Below, piece after piece: positions 17,199 to 26,625 of a stretch of 64,000 nt of DNA. A model generated the notes under the pieces. That model was not told the DNA's origin and searched no databases. It was given only the letters and a program-made list of their open reading frames with translations. The stretch is from Streptomyces pilosus (lineage in GTDB: Bacteria; Actinomycetota; Actinomycetes; Streptomycetales; Streptomycetaceae). A program made the position numbers and the translations under genes. The DNA lies in the NCBI RefSeq assembly GCF_014649835.1, contig NZ_BMTU01000002.1, forward strand, positions 124,001 through 188,000, given 5' to 3'. Positions within the stretch are counted from its first letter, which is position 1. Every line of letters begins with the position of its first letter.

Positions 17199-19558
17199 CG
17201 CCGACCACGCGAGCGGATCTCGTCGTCCAGCAGTCGTTGTGTCGCCGCCGGCTCGTGAGCGCTGTCGAACCGTGTCAGGCTTTCGACAAGGTCGGTGCGC
17301 AGTGTGTGGAGGGTGTCAGCATGGATGTCGTACCGCCCCCGGACGGAGCGCAGGATGCGTGTGGCCAGCAGGTGGTCCAGTGCCTCCCCCGGCCTGCCTC
17401 CAGCGGCGACCACGACGGGTGCGAACTCCTTGATCTGCAGCTCGAGTCGGTTGCCCCAGCCGATGCGCAGCTCCTCCGCGAAGCGACTGCGCCAGTGGGT
17501 GTCGAGAAACTCGATGATGCCGTCGGCCTGCGTGCCGTAGGTGGCCTGCGCCTCGCTGAAGGCATGGCCGATACGTCGAAGCCCGAGCGGTTCCGGCGGT
17601 ACGGTCGCCGTCACAGGCAGGTCCGGGTGCTGCCAAGGCAATTCCAGAACGAAGGCTCGGTCATAGGTCTTGTCGGCAAACCCCACGGTCGTCTCGTCAT
17701 GGTTGGCCGTCCCGATGAACCAGACGTTCTCCGGAATGGCGATGTGCGTTCCGTCGATGATCAGGTCGGCAGGGTTTCTGACCGGTGCCGTGGTCAGCGC
17801 CAGCTTGGGTCGGTCTTTGATGGCGAGGGCAGACAGCACTCCGCTGAAGTACTGTTCGGGATGGGAGAGGTTCATCTCGTCGAGGATGATGAAGAACGGC
17901 TGGTCCTTGAAGGCGGGACACTGGGCGCGGTACAGGGCCTTGGTGAACTCGGATTCATAGAAGATCCGGTCGAAGCTGTTGTAGTAACCCATGAGGTCCT
18001 GCGGGTCGCGCCAGCCAGCCTGGACGGGAACCACGGCGACACTGGTGTCACTGCCGAAGGCGGTGGCGAGCGCGCGGGCCAAGCCGGTCTTGCCGATGCC
18101 GCTGATGCCCTGGAAGAGATGGAGACGGCTCATCGCCATGCCCGCCAGGACCAGGCGCAGGTCCGACAGACGATAAGAAAGGCCAGCGTTCTGTCGGATG
18201 ACGGCCTGCATCTGGCGCACCAGATCGGGCATGTCCGGCATGGGCGCGTCGGAAGGCCGAGGAGCGTTGAACTCCTGGTCCATGCGTGAGCAGGCCGGGA
18301 ACACGTGGCCTTCCTTGCCGGCCTGGGCCGTGGCGTTGAGTTTGGCTGCTTCCTCGTTGAGGAGCTGCTGCAGTTGGCCGTTGGCGGCGCGCAACCAGTT
18401 GTTGGCTTCCAGATAGTTCTGGCGCTCGTTGACCGCGATGCGGTCGCGTTGCAGCGCGGACTCCAGTTCTCCGCGCTCCCGAACCAGTTCCTCATTGTCG
18501 GCGGCGAGTTGCGCGACTTGCTGCTGTAGTTGCTCGAGCATGCGCGCGTCCGCCCTTGGTGCCGTGGCGTTCTCCTCCAGCAGGCGGGCGTTCTCGGTGC
18601 GGAGTTCGGCTATGCGCTCGACGACCTGCTCCAAGGTCATGCCGCCCAGGGACGCCAGAGCGCTGTCGTACTCGTTGAGCCGAGCGCTCAGACGCCCGTT
18701 GCCCTCAGCGAGGGCAGCCGCCCTCTGCCGATACTCCTCCAGCTGCTGGAGCAGCTGGCCGGTGCGGCTCGTCAGCTCGCTCTCGAACCGTTCCGCACGG
18801 CTAGCCTGCTGCTCCTTGAGCGCGGCTTTGAGGTGGGCGATATCCTCGTGATCGTCCTCCAGCCGGAGCTGTGCGGATCGCAGGTCCCTCTCGCGCTGGG
18901 ACAGTTCGCTCTCCCGCTGGTCCAGAGCCGTCTGGGCCTCAGCCAGGCGACGCTGCTCCTCGCTCCATCGGGCATGCCGGGCCTGGCGTTCGCTGTCGAG
19001 GGCGGCCACGGCCGTCCGCCGCTGCTCCGCCAGCCAGCTCTCCAGTTCACGGCCTGCAGCCAGACGGCGTTCGGCGAACTGTACTTCCGCCGAACGCTCA
19101 CGATCGGACAGATCGCGCTCCTTGCGGTCGAGGAGCTTCGTGCGGGTGTCCAGCGCAGCGCGTTCCTCCTGCACGGAGGACGCGTCCTCCGCCTGGCGGG
19201 CGGCTGCGGCAGTGAGCTCCTCCCACTCGGTATGAAGCTGCTCCGCCTGTACCGTCAGTGCGTTCGCCGCCTCTTCCTGGCGCTTGGCGAGAGCGCGGTA
19301 GAGCTGCCACGCGTGTTCCAGGCCGGAGTTCGGGTCAACCGATTCGTCACCTGCCGCGAGGACCACCTGAGCCTCGCTCGCCACCTGCTGTATCTCCGTC
19401 AGCAGCGCGGCGTTGTCGTTGCTCCCTGAAGTGGTACTGGACGCCACAGCAGCCGACTGACGCGCACGAGTGGTCTCGGTACGCTGGGAAACAGCCGGCT
19501 GCCCCGGCCAGACCGCTCCCTTACCCTTCTGACGCGATCGCGTCTGCCTCTTCCCCAT
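17195..19558 (-). CDS. Coiled-coil McrB-like AAA+ NTPase
   Basis: 787 residues. After a basic, disordered head comes a very long Glu/Gln/Arg-rich coiled coil (about residues 60-395), then an McrB-type AAA+ motor: Walker A GISGIGKTGLARALA (about 485), Walker B FFIILDEMNLSHPEQYF, and the sensor-like TANHDETTVGFADKTYDR. McrB motors power or gate McrC-type partners. A coiled-coil McrB beside a DUF2357 McrC is the defining pair of the CoCoNuT systems. It starts 4 bp after the HEPN gene and overlaps the McrC-like gene by 4 nt. Confidence 0.8.
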   Translation of the reverse strand: MGKRQTRSRQKGKGAVWPGQPAVSQRTETTRARQSAAVASSTTSGSNDNAALLTEIQQVASEAQVVLAAGDESVDPNSGLEHAWQLYRALAKRQEEAANALTVQAEQLHTEWEELTAAAARQAEDASSVQEERAALDTRTKLLDRKERDLSDRERSAEVQFAERRLAAGRELESWLAEQRRTAVAALDSERQARHARWSEEQRRLAEAQTALDQRESELSQRERDLRSAQLRLEDDHEDIAHLKAALKEQQASRAERFESELTSRTGQLLQQLEEYRQRAAALAEGNGRLSARLNEYDSALASLGGMTLEQVVERIAELRTENARLLEENATAPRADARMLEQLQQQVAQLAADNEELVRERGELESALQRDRIAVNERQNYLEANNWLRAANGQLQQLLNEEAAKLNATAQAGKEGHVFPACSRMDQEFNAPRPSDAPMPDMPDLVRQMQAVIRQNAGLSYRLSDLRLVLAGMAMSRLHLFQGISGIGKTGLARALATAFGSDTSVAVVPVQAGWRDPQDLMGYYNSFDRIFYESEFTKALYRAQCPAFKDQPFFIILDEMNLSHPEQYFSGVLSALAIKDRPKLALTTAPVRNPADLIIDGTHIAIPENVWFIGTANHDETTVGFADKTYDRAFVLELPWQHPDLPVTATVPPEPLGLRRIGHAFSEAQATYGTQADGIIEFLDTHWRSRFAEELRIGWGNRLELQIKEFAPVVVAAGGRPGEALDHLLATRILRSVRGRYDIHADTLHTLRTDLVESLTRFDSAHEPAATQRLLDDEIRSRGRR

Positions 19559-19562
19559 GGCG

Positions 19563-21008
19563 TCAGTTCACCTTCTTGCTGTTTGTGGAACCACCGCTCA
19601 GACCGAGCAAGTGGCGGGCTGCTTCGTAGGCGAGAGTCCGGATGTGCTCCAGCTCATCGGAGGCCGGGGAGCCGGTCGGTCCGTGCGTCGCGTTGTTGCG
19701 CAGGATCCGCGACCGGTCGAGATCGTCCAGGAGTGTCGGGCGCCGCCGGATGAACGTGACGAACGGATGCTGCGGATTCTCCCCGGCCGCCCAAACGGCC
19801 CTGATGATGTCTCCGGCCAGCCCGGTTTTCGGATTTCTGCAGTATTTGCGCATCTCTGGCGGCACGGAGGTGGCGCCCAGGCGCTGGGCGGTCAGTACGA
19901 ACGCGCGCTCCCGAACCCCTGGCTCCCTGGATGGCGGCAGCCGGGCGGGGAAGCGTTCGTTGAGCCCGGGAAGTATGCACTCGAACACACGGATCGCAGT
20001 GCGTGCGGCGTTCTCGCGTTCTCGCGCAGTGTCTTTCAGGAGAGCCAACTCGATGTCCGCGAGGTGGGCCAGCACCTCCGGGTGATCCCGGATCTCCTCG
20101 CCGAGGATACGTATGACGTCGGTGCGGGCCTCCTCGGCGAGTTCTTGGTCGATCTTGCGCGCGGTCGCGGTCCGGTCGCGGCGGTTCCCGCCGAGCAAGT
20201 CATCGATCAGTCGGCCCAACGGCTCGTCGCTCTCGGCGCGGGCGGCCAGGAGGTCCGCTAAGAAGCGCCCGTCACCCACTGCGAACGGGTCCTCGACGGT
20301 CCACATGCGCCCGGACCCGTCGTTGTCCTCTACGACGTAACACACCACATAGGCGGGGTTCGCCGTGCCCTGGAAGCCGATCCGCCGAGCCGTTACCACG
20401 GTGTCGGACGGGCCGCGGGAAGCACCACGGAGCCCCCGAGCAGCCAGGTCGTGGCTCCTGCAGGCTTCCAGCACATCTCGTTCCGACGGACGCATCGAGG
20501 AACCGCCGGCCCGAAGCGTCAGCGCACTGACCTCTCGGGAGGCTCCGGCGGTGCCGAACTGGATGGTGACCCAACGGCCGCGATGCTCCCGCAGATCGGC
20601 ACGTACCGGATCGGCGACCAGGATGCGAGGCAGGAGCCCCCCTGTGGCCGGGTCTTGGAATACCCGGACGAGCTGGAAATCCGTCTCCGCCACTTCACCC
20701 TCGGCCACGGTACGCCGCCCTGCCTCGGTCAGCTTCAGCCCGGGTTCCATCAGCCGTCCTTCTACAAGTCGGGCGATCGCCGTGCGGCACAGGGCGGTGT
20801 CCAGGCCGATCAGTCGGGACAGGTCACCGACGTCCCGCACTCCGGCGGCGCACAGACGCAGCACCACGGTTTGGAAGACGTCCAGTGTGCGGGAGTAGCC
20901 GGTCGGCGCCGTCACCTGGTGAACCCACACGGGCAGCAGAACGGGCCGGTACCGCTTCCGGGGCGGAAAGGCCAGCTGGAAGACGGGTGTCTCACGGTCG
21001 AACGACAC
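19563..21008 (-). CDS. Winged-helix protein with C-terminal HEPN-like motif
   Basis: 481 residues. The N-terminal part (about 40-110) reads as a winged helix (DVGDLSRLIGLDTALCRTAIARLVEGRLM). The C-terminal 160 residues are helical and contain RNNATHG (about residue 445), which fits the RNxxxH active site of HEPN ribonucleases. The middle is unassigned. The gene overlaps the helicase end by 17 bp and sits 4 bp before the McrB-like gene, so it is an integral member of the operon. A nucleic-acid sensor that releases RNase activity is plausible but inferred. Confidence 0.55.
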   Translation of the reverse strand: MSFDRETPVFQLAFPPRKRYRPVLLPVWVHQVTAPTGYSRTLDVFQTVVLRLCAAGVRDVGDLSRLIGLDTALCRTAIARLVEGRLMEPGLKLTEAGRRTVAEGEVAETDFQLVRVFQDPATGGLLPRILVADPVRADLREHRGRWVTIQFGTAGASREVSALTLRAGGSSMRPSERDVLEACRSHDLAARGLRGASRGPSDTVVTARRIGFQGTANPAYVVCYVVEDNDGSGRMWTVEDPFAVGDGRFLADLLAARAESDEPLGRLIDDLLGGNRRDRTATARKIDQELAEEARTDVIRILGEEIRDHPEVLAHLADIELALLKDTARERENAARTAIRVFECILPGLNERFPARLPPSREPGVRERAFVLTAQRLGATSVPPEMRKYCRNPKTGLAGDIIRAVWAAGENPQHPFVTFIRRRPTLLDDLDRSRILRNNATHGPTGSPASDELEHIRTLAYEAARHLLGLSGGSTNSKKVN

Positions 21009-24000
21009 GGCCGTCCGCCCCCTTCCGACACAGTTCCAGGAACGCGGCGAGGGGCCCGATCACCTTCGGACTGTCAGGCCCGAACATGTCGTCGTCACCC
21101 ACGACGGCCAGCAGCCGCTGCTGGCGGCTCATCGCCACGCACAGTCGGTTGGCGACGGTCAGGTGTCCGTAAGCGCGCTTGACGTCGGTCCGCGCGGCCG
21201 GTGCGCAGCTGCGCACGGTGGACAGATAGGTGACGGAGAACTCCATGCCTTGAAAGGCATCGACGGTGCCGACTCGTAACCGGTCGAGCGGTGCGCCGTC
21301 CTCGTCACGGCACAGCCGGGGCACGGGGCGCCATCCACCTGCATCGGTGAACTCGGCGAGCCCGGCCTTCTTCAGTTCCTTCCACACCTCGGTGACCTGC
21401 GCGGCGTAGAACGAGATGACGCCGAAGGTCATACTCGGGTGCCGCTCGATCAGCGTGGCTATCTCCGCTGCGATGACAGTGGCTTCAGCGTGCCGGGTGC
21501 GGCTCGTCCCCCGTTGCGTTTCACCGCCTGCAGACAACGGCACGGGAAGCCACACCGCGGGGACCTCACCGTAGCGGTCGATTCCGTGAATGAAGTCGGC
21601 CGCTTCGCGGCCGTTGCGCAGTGTCCCCTGGTAGAAGTTGTCGCTGACGAAGCTCCCGAGCACCGGGTGCATGCGGAACTGGGTGTCAAGACGGACGAAT
21701 CGGGTATGTCCATCGGACGAACCGTGCTCCCACTGCCGTGCCAGTCGCTGGAACAGGCTTTCCTGCAGCCGGTCGCGGATGTCGTCGCCGAGCGAGCTCA
21801 GCTCGCGCTCCACGTCGGGTTCCAGCATATGGGGGAGCTGGGCGTGATCGCCGACCAGCACAATCCGGCGGCGGGCCTGGGCGAGGGGGATGAGGAGATC
21901 CAGCGGGTTGGCTCGGGCCGCCTCGTCGACGACGACCGACTCGAAAGCTCCGTCCTGACGGCCGACGTCGACCATGGCTTTGGAAACGGCCTGTTGGCAG
22001 GTCGAGGCCAGCGAGACGGTGTAGGCGCGGAGGGTGTCGTCGACACCTTCCGGATCGCTGCGCAGATCGTCTCGGTAATCGAGCAGTGCCGCGGCTATGG
22101 CGTCGGGTGACCGGGTCACCGCTTCCGCAAGTTGTGCTGCGAACCGGTCGAGGAGGTCGGCGATCGTGGGATCGGCCACGGTTACCTCTGGCAGCCGAAT
22201 GCGCGCGGTGAGACGGTCGAGCAGGGCGTCGCGCAGCGCGGCCAGTGAGTGGAGGAGTTCAGGCTGGGGTGAAGCGGTACTGGCCGCTGTACGCAGCGAC
22301 TCCTGGTACGAGATGCCGTCGAAGAGCGAGGAGTCGGCGAGGTCGAGCCGTGTCAGCAATGCTCGAGCCGTGCGGGGCCCGTCGTCCTCGAAACCGGTCA
22401 CCGTGCAGCGCAGCGACCGGATGTAGGGCAGGAGGTCCGCGCGCAGGTCGGGGTCGGTCATGGCGGAGGCCCGAATGCGATGCCTCTCAGCTCTGTCTCT
22501 GAGGCTGCGGAGTTCGCCGACCAGTGTGGGGTCGGATATGTCTCCGAGCTGGGCGAGTACTTGGTCGAGGAATTGGGGCAGGAACTCGGGCGGGACGGGT
22601 GCCGCCCGGTAAGTGGCGGCCAATTCGGCGGCGGCTCGCCTAGCAGCGAGATGCTGTCCCACCGGGCGTTCACGTAGCCGCAGGTCGGCGGCGCGGGCGG
22701 CGTCGATGCGCCAGGTGTCCAGCGCGACCTTGCTGCCCCGGCCGCGGGAGTCCACCTTGAGCGGCGGCAGCCCGAAGACCCAGCCGCGCGTGACCAGATG
22801 GTCCACCGCCGCGTGCTGGAAGCTCGTCAACAGGGTGCTGCCCGCTACCTCTCCGCCCTGAGCGAGATCACCCAGTTGATTGACCAGAGCAGCGATCACC
22901 TGCGTTTTGCCAGTGCCCGGCGGCCCCTGGATGATCGCGACATCGGGGGTGTTGAGCGCGGTGAGCACCGCCTCCCGCTGGGCGGGCGTCGGGCCGTGGG
23001 GAGCGAAGCAGTTGAGCGCGGAAGGAGAGAGTTTCGTGATCCGACGTGTTGTCGGCTGGGGCCAGGAACGCCCCTCTAGCAGAGTCGGTAGCGCGGGAAT
23101 GTGTGTCCCGTCGGTGCGTAGCTTTTGCATGGCTTTCTCGCGCCGGTCGAGCCGGCGCTGATCTCCGCGGTGTGCCAGGTAGAGCCAGCCCTGGGGCGGT
23201 GGGTCCTTCTGGTCGTTGAGGGTTGCGGCGAGCCGCAGGGTCGCGGTGACGCTGTCGTACCCGAGCGGTTCACCAATCCAGGCCCGTACCTTCTGCGCAC
23301 GGGAAGCGACCAGCCACTCCCGGTCGGTCATCGCGGTGTCTGTCACCGAGGCCGGAACCTCAGCTGCGGCCTCGATCTCGAGGCGTTCGGCCGCTGTTGT
23401 GTTCTCCAGGGCGGCTCGCGTGCGGGGCAGTGCCCGGTCGAGGTCCACCGTGAATACGCAGCGGCCATCGGACTCGACCTTGACCTTGGTGTAGCGGATT
23501 GTCCCGAAATTGCGAATCCGGCCCCTGATGTGGCGGGCCTCCAGTTCTTGGTATCTGTCCCACATGGCCAGGTAGCCGTTCTGGTTGGCCACCAGGTCGA
23601 GGCCCTGCTGTATTCTCTCCCGGTCTCGCTGTCTGGCGGTCATGTCGCGGAAGTCGATTGACCCGACGGCCAGTGCCTTGTGGCTGGCACCGCGCTGATC
23701 GTGGACCGAGCTGAGTAGCCGGACGATGCGGTAGCCGGTGCTGTTTTTCTCGACGTCGGCCATGAGCCCTGGTCCGTGCACCCGGAAGCCGACTGCAAAG
23801 CCACCGGCTGGTCCGGCCGAGACCACCATGCGCCTGGCATTAGCTTGAGCCCCGGGGCGGGGTTCCAGGAAGAACTCTCGCCTCATGAACTCCATGACGG
23901 AAGCGACGTTGACGGTGTCCGCGCGGTCCGCGTACTTGGTGGCGTCCTCCAGGACGGCGTCATCGACGTCGAGCAGCAGGCCGGTGCTGAGCGGCACAGC

Positions 24001-24405
24001 GAGTCCTACGGCGGGGGCATAGATGTGCACCCGCAAGGTGATGGGTTCGTCGGCCGGCGCCGCAGGCGGATGCGGATTACCGGTACGGCGCCGGGGCGGT
24101 GCAGCGGGCGTGGGCGGCGTCGGCCGGGCCGGATGCGCAGTGACCGTCACGCAGCTGGTTCCGGCTGCCTCGACTTCGTCGAGCCTCCGTTCGTCCTCGG
24201 GACTCGCCGGCTTGATCCCGAACGTGGCGGAGTCGGTGACCAGGTCGAGTTGGCCTGTGGGTCGACGGTAGAGGCGGACCTCGCTGCCATCGGGAATGAT
24301 CTGGCCGACGAACCCCTGCGGCACTCGGTGCCAGAGGAAGGACACGAAGACCGGCTCTCCCGGCATACGGGCGGGCATGACTGGCCCCCTGGGGCGAACG
24401 CTCAC
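20992..24405 (-). CDS. SF1 helicase, Upf1/Dna2-like
   Basis: 1137 residues. About 440 N-terminal residues of unassigned, proline-containing sequence precede an SF1 core: Walker A GPPGTGKTQVIAAL (about 495), Walker B VVVDEAARANPLDLL (about 823), GDHAQLPH, LDTQFRMHP, GTVDAFQGMEF and NRLCVAMSRQ. Helicases of this class act on RNA or DNA with 5'-3' polarity. The start is taken as GTG 24405 because it overlaps the kinase stop (GTGA); ATG 24378 or 24366 are alternatives. Upf1-like helicases are a known accessory of CoCoNuT-type McrBC operons. Confidence 0.85.
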   Translation of the reverse strand: MSVRPRGPVMPARMPGEPVFVSFLWHRVPQGFVGQIIPDGSEVRLYRRPTGQLDLVTDSATFGIKPASPEDERRLDEVEAAGTSCVTVTAHPARPTPPTPAAPPRRRTGNPHPPAAPADEPITLRVHIYAPAVGLAVPLSTGLLLDVDDAVLEDATKYADRADTVNVASVMEFMRREFFLEPRPGAQANARRMVVSAGPAGGFAVGFRVHGPGLMADVEKNSTGYRIVRLLSSVHDQRGASHKALAVGSIDFRDMTARQRDRERIQQGLDLVANQNGYLAMWDRYQELEARHIRGRIRNFGTIRYTKVKVESDGRCVFTVDLDRALPRTRAALENTTAAERLEIEAAAEVPASVTDTAMTDREWLVASRAQKVRAWIGEPLGYDSVTATLRLAATLNDQKDPPPQGWLYLAHRGDQRRLDRREKAMQKLRTDGTHIPALPTLLEGRSWPQPTTRRITKLSPSALNCFAPHGPTPAQREAVLTALNTPDVAIIQGPPGTGKTQVIAALVNQLGDLAQGGEVAGSTLLTSFQHAAVDHLVTRGWVFGLPPLKVDSRGRGSKVALDTWRIDAARAADLRLRERPVGQHLAARRAAAELAATYRAAPVPPEFLPQFLDQVLAQLGDISDPTLVGELRSLRDRAERHRIRASAMTDPDLRADLLPYIRSLRCTVTGFEDDGPRTARALLTRLDLADSSLFDGISYQESLRTAASTASPQPELLHSLAALRDALLDRLTARIRLPEVTVADPTIADLLDRFAAQLAEAVTRSPDAIAAALLDYRDDLRSDPEGVDDTLRAYTVSLASTCQQAVSKAMVDVGRQDGAFESVVVDEAARANPLDLLIPLAQARRRIVLVGDHAQLPHMLEPDVERELSSLGDDIRDRLQESLFQRLARQWEHGSSDGHTRFVRLDTQFRMHPVLGSFVSDNFYQGTLRNGREAADFIHGIDRYGEVPAVWLPVPLSAGGETQRGTSRTRHAEATVIAAEIATLIERHPSMTFGVISFYAAQVTEVWKELKKAGLAEFTDAGGWRPVPRLCRDEDGAPLDRLRVGTVDAFQGMEFSVTYLSTVRSCAPAARTDVKRAYGHLTVANRLCVAMSRQQRLLAVVGDDDMFGPDSPKVIGPLAAFLELCRKGADGRVVRP

Positions 24406-25823
24406 CTGCTCGCCTCCACAGCCATCAGACGTACCCAGCGGTGGATCGCACCCTGCCTCCCGAAGTGAAGCGTCCAGGCGCGGCCGTCGACAGGCACGGT
24501 TGCTTGGCTTCCCTGGCCGATCTCCCGCCATGGCCGACCGTCTTGATGGTCCAGCCAGAGGCTGTCGCGCGAAAGGTTCAGCACGGTGGCGTCCTGGCTG
24601 TGAAGCCGCAGCTGCGCGACTACTACCTCAGGCCGATCCGGGGCGGGTGAGGTATGTCGGGCGGTCAGAGTCGTCCCGCTGCCGGGACGCAGTGCGGTGA
24701 AGTCGGGCAGAGGAACTTCCGAGAGCTGGACCCCAGGGGTGTCGTCAGTGCTCCCCGATCGGTCTTGCGGCTCGATACCCACCGGACCAGTCAGTCCGTG
24801 GCGCAGCACCCAGACACGGTCGCGGGGCCTCCGGCAGGCGAGGCAGGAGGGGGCGAACGCACGGTAGGTCCACCCACACTCCGGGCACCTGACGGTCTGT
24901 CCCGCAGCGGAGTGCAGGGCCGCGGCCCATCGGGCAGCCGACGGCCGGAGGAGGGGATTGGCCACGGCGTCCACGAAGCACTGTGAGGCCAGGTCCCACA
25001 GTTGACCAGACAGGAGTTCCTGCCGTGGTGTGATACCCAGAGTGCACTCATTGGTGCGGTCGGTGGGGTGGTCGATCCATGGAAGGCGGAAACGGTCTGA
25101 GTATTCCTCTTGGTAGGCGGGGTCGGAGTCCAGGACCTCGTCGCCCCGGAACGGGTGACTGGCCGTGAGGGTCTCGAAGATCAGAACGCCGAGTGCGTGT
25201 GCGTCGGCCAGAGTGGTGGCTCCGCTGTGACCCGACACGATTTCCGGTGCCCCGTATCCGGGGGTGTGTACCGGCGCGGATCCGACGGTCGAGGCCAGAC
25301 CGAGGTTGTCCACGTCGATGAGACGGATTTCCTCTTGCTCGGTAGCGGCGGAAATCAGCACGTTGGAGGGCGACAGGTCCTGGTACACGATGGCACGCGT
25401 GTGGAGCCGGGCAACCGCGTCTGCAAGCTTGGCCAGCAGCCGCAGTCGGCGTTCCAGACCCCCGGTGCGCAGATACCAGGCTGCCAGGTCCTCCTCGTCG
25501 GGGACGCACAAGGTGGCCAACGGGACCATCTCATCTGCTAGTTCCATTACATAACCGAGCTTCGGCGGGGCGAGCAGGGCGAGTACGCCGGCCAGCGGGA
25601 CACCTTCCAACGGAAGGCGCTGGATGCGGCGCAACCGAACGTGAACAGCCTCTGCTGCTTCCTGAGTCGGAGCAGTGATTATCTTTACGGCGGTTCGTCC
25701 GCCTCGGGCCAGCCATACCTCGCCTTGGCCGCCGGCTCCGATCGAGTGGGACAGTGACCACAGCTGGTGGTACTCGTCCTCGACGGGCCGCAGCAGGCCG
25801 CCGAGATCCCAGCGCGATGCCAC
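24402..25823 (-). CDS. Ser/Thr protein kinase with zinc ribbon
   Basis: 473 residues, GTG start. The kinase domain covers about 25-310: glycine loop GAGGQGEVW, catalytic Lys in TAVKII, catalytic loop VYQDLSPSNVL (YQD in place of HRD) and DVD in place of DFG. A zinc ribbon (CPECGWTYRAFAPSCLAC, about 325-345) follows, then a beta-rich C-terminal region ending HFGRQGAIHRWVRLM. Catalytic residues are kept, so it is probably active. With the VWA protein it resembles the TerY-P phosphorylation modules, although no PP2C phosphatase gene was found here. It sits between the VWA gene (33-bp gap) and the helicase (4-nt overlap). Confidence 0.82.
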   Translation of the reverse strand: MASRWDLGGLLRPVEDEYHQLWSLSHSIGAGGQGEVWLARGGRTAVKIITAPTQEAAEAVHVRLRRIQRLPLEGVPLAGVLALLAPPKLGYVMELADEMVPLATLCVPDEEDLAAWYLRTGGLERRLRLLAKLADAVARLHTRAIVYQDLSPSNVLISAATEQEEIRLIDVDNLGLASTVGSAPVHTPGYGAPEIVSGHSGATTLADAHALGVLIFETLTASHPFRGDEVLDSDPAYQEEYSDRFRLPWIDHPTDRTNECTLGITPRQELLSGQLWDLASQCFVDAVANPLLRPSAARWAAALHSAAGQTVRCPECGWTYRAFAPSCLACRRPRDRVWVLRHGLTGPVGIEPQDRSGSTDDTPGVQLSEVPLPDFTALRPGSGTTLTARHTSPAPDRPEVVVAQLRLHSQDATVLNLSRDSLWLDHQDGRPWREIGQGSQATVPVDGRAWTLHFGRQGAIHRWVRLMAVEASR

Positions 25824-25856
25824 GGGGTGCCTTTCCTCTCGCCGTGTCCCGCCGAT

Positions 25857-26531
25857 TCAGGCGCCGAAGTCGGACAAATCGTCGGGGCTCAGTACCGGCG
25901 CCCGGTCCGGACGAGTACTTCGAGCCTGCTGGGTGACCGTGACCGTGACCCATCGGAAGTACTGCTGGATGCGTCCGACGTCTTGTGCCTCGAACACGCC
26001 GTTGGCCTCGTCGCTGACGAAACGGCGCAGCACGGCTTTTGCCTGGTCAGTCATGTCGGGACCGATGGCGACCGCCAGCCGGTTGGCTCTAGAACCCTTC
26101 GGGGAGTCGAGCAACCGGTCGAGGGCCTCTTCCCACTCGTCGGTGGGCATTCCATCGGACACGAGAACAAGTGTGGGAGAGAAGGACCTGGTTGGGACAG
26201 CTACTTCGTCACGCAGCACCGCATCAGTGAGTTCGAGGGCGGCACCGAGCGGGGTGCCGCCTCGGGCCTCCATGTCGGTCCAGGATGCATCGGCTGCGGG
26301 CACCATGTCCTGATGCAGTTCAGCCCGATCACGGCTGAAGGCGATCACTCCGACGTGGATGGTGCCTCGCCCGATGTCGGCCGTAGCGAAATCGTCGAGC
26401 ATGCGACGGATGCACTCATTGAGCACATCGATCTTCTCCCGAGGTTCTCCCATGCTCCCACTCACGTCCGCCAGTACGAGTACTGGTAACGGACGTGCCT
26501 TCGCGGCCATAAAACGCGGCGCGGCACCCAC
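25857..26531 (-). CDS. TerY-like VWA domain protein
   Basis: 224 residues made almost entirely of one von Willebrand A domain. The metal-binding MIDAS is intact: DVSGSM near the N-terminus, Thr in GGTPLG and Asp in LVSDGMPTDEWEE. Start GTG 26531 is preferred because GGGGGG lies about 7 nt upstream; ATG 26510 has no good site. It is probably the first gene of the McrBC-like operon. TerY-type VWA proteins pair with kinases in stress and defence operons, matching the kinase next door. Confidence 0.82.
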   Translation of the reverse strand: MGAAPRFMAAKARPLPVLVLADVSGSMGEPREKIDVLNECIRRMLDDFATADIGRGTIHVGVIAFSRDRAELHQDMVPAADASWTDMEARGGTPLGAALELTDAVLRDEVAVPTRSFSPTLVLVSDGMPTDEWEEALDRLLDSPKGSRANRLAVAIGPDMTDQAKAVLRRFVSDEANGVFEAQDVGRIQQYFRWVTVTVTQQARSTRPDRAPVLSPDDLSDFGA

Positions 26532-26625
26532 GATGTCCCCCCATCGCTCTCACCGCACTAGTGGCTGCAAACCGACACACCTAGTTGCGGCAAGGTCATT
26601 TCTGACGCTGAGGCAGACAAAGGTA

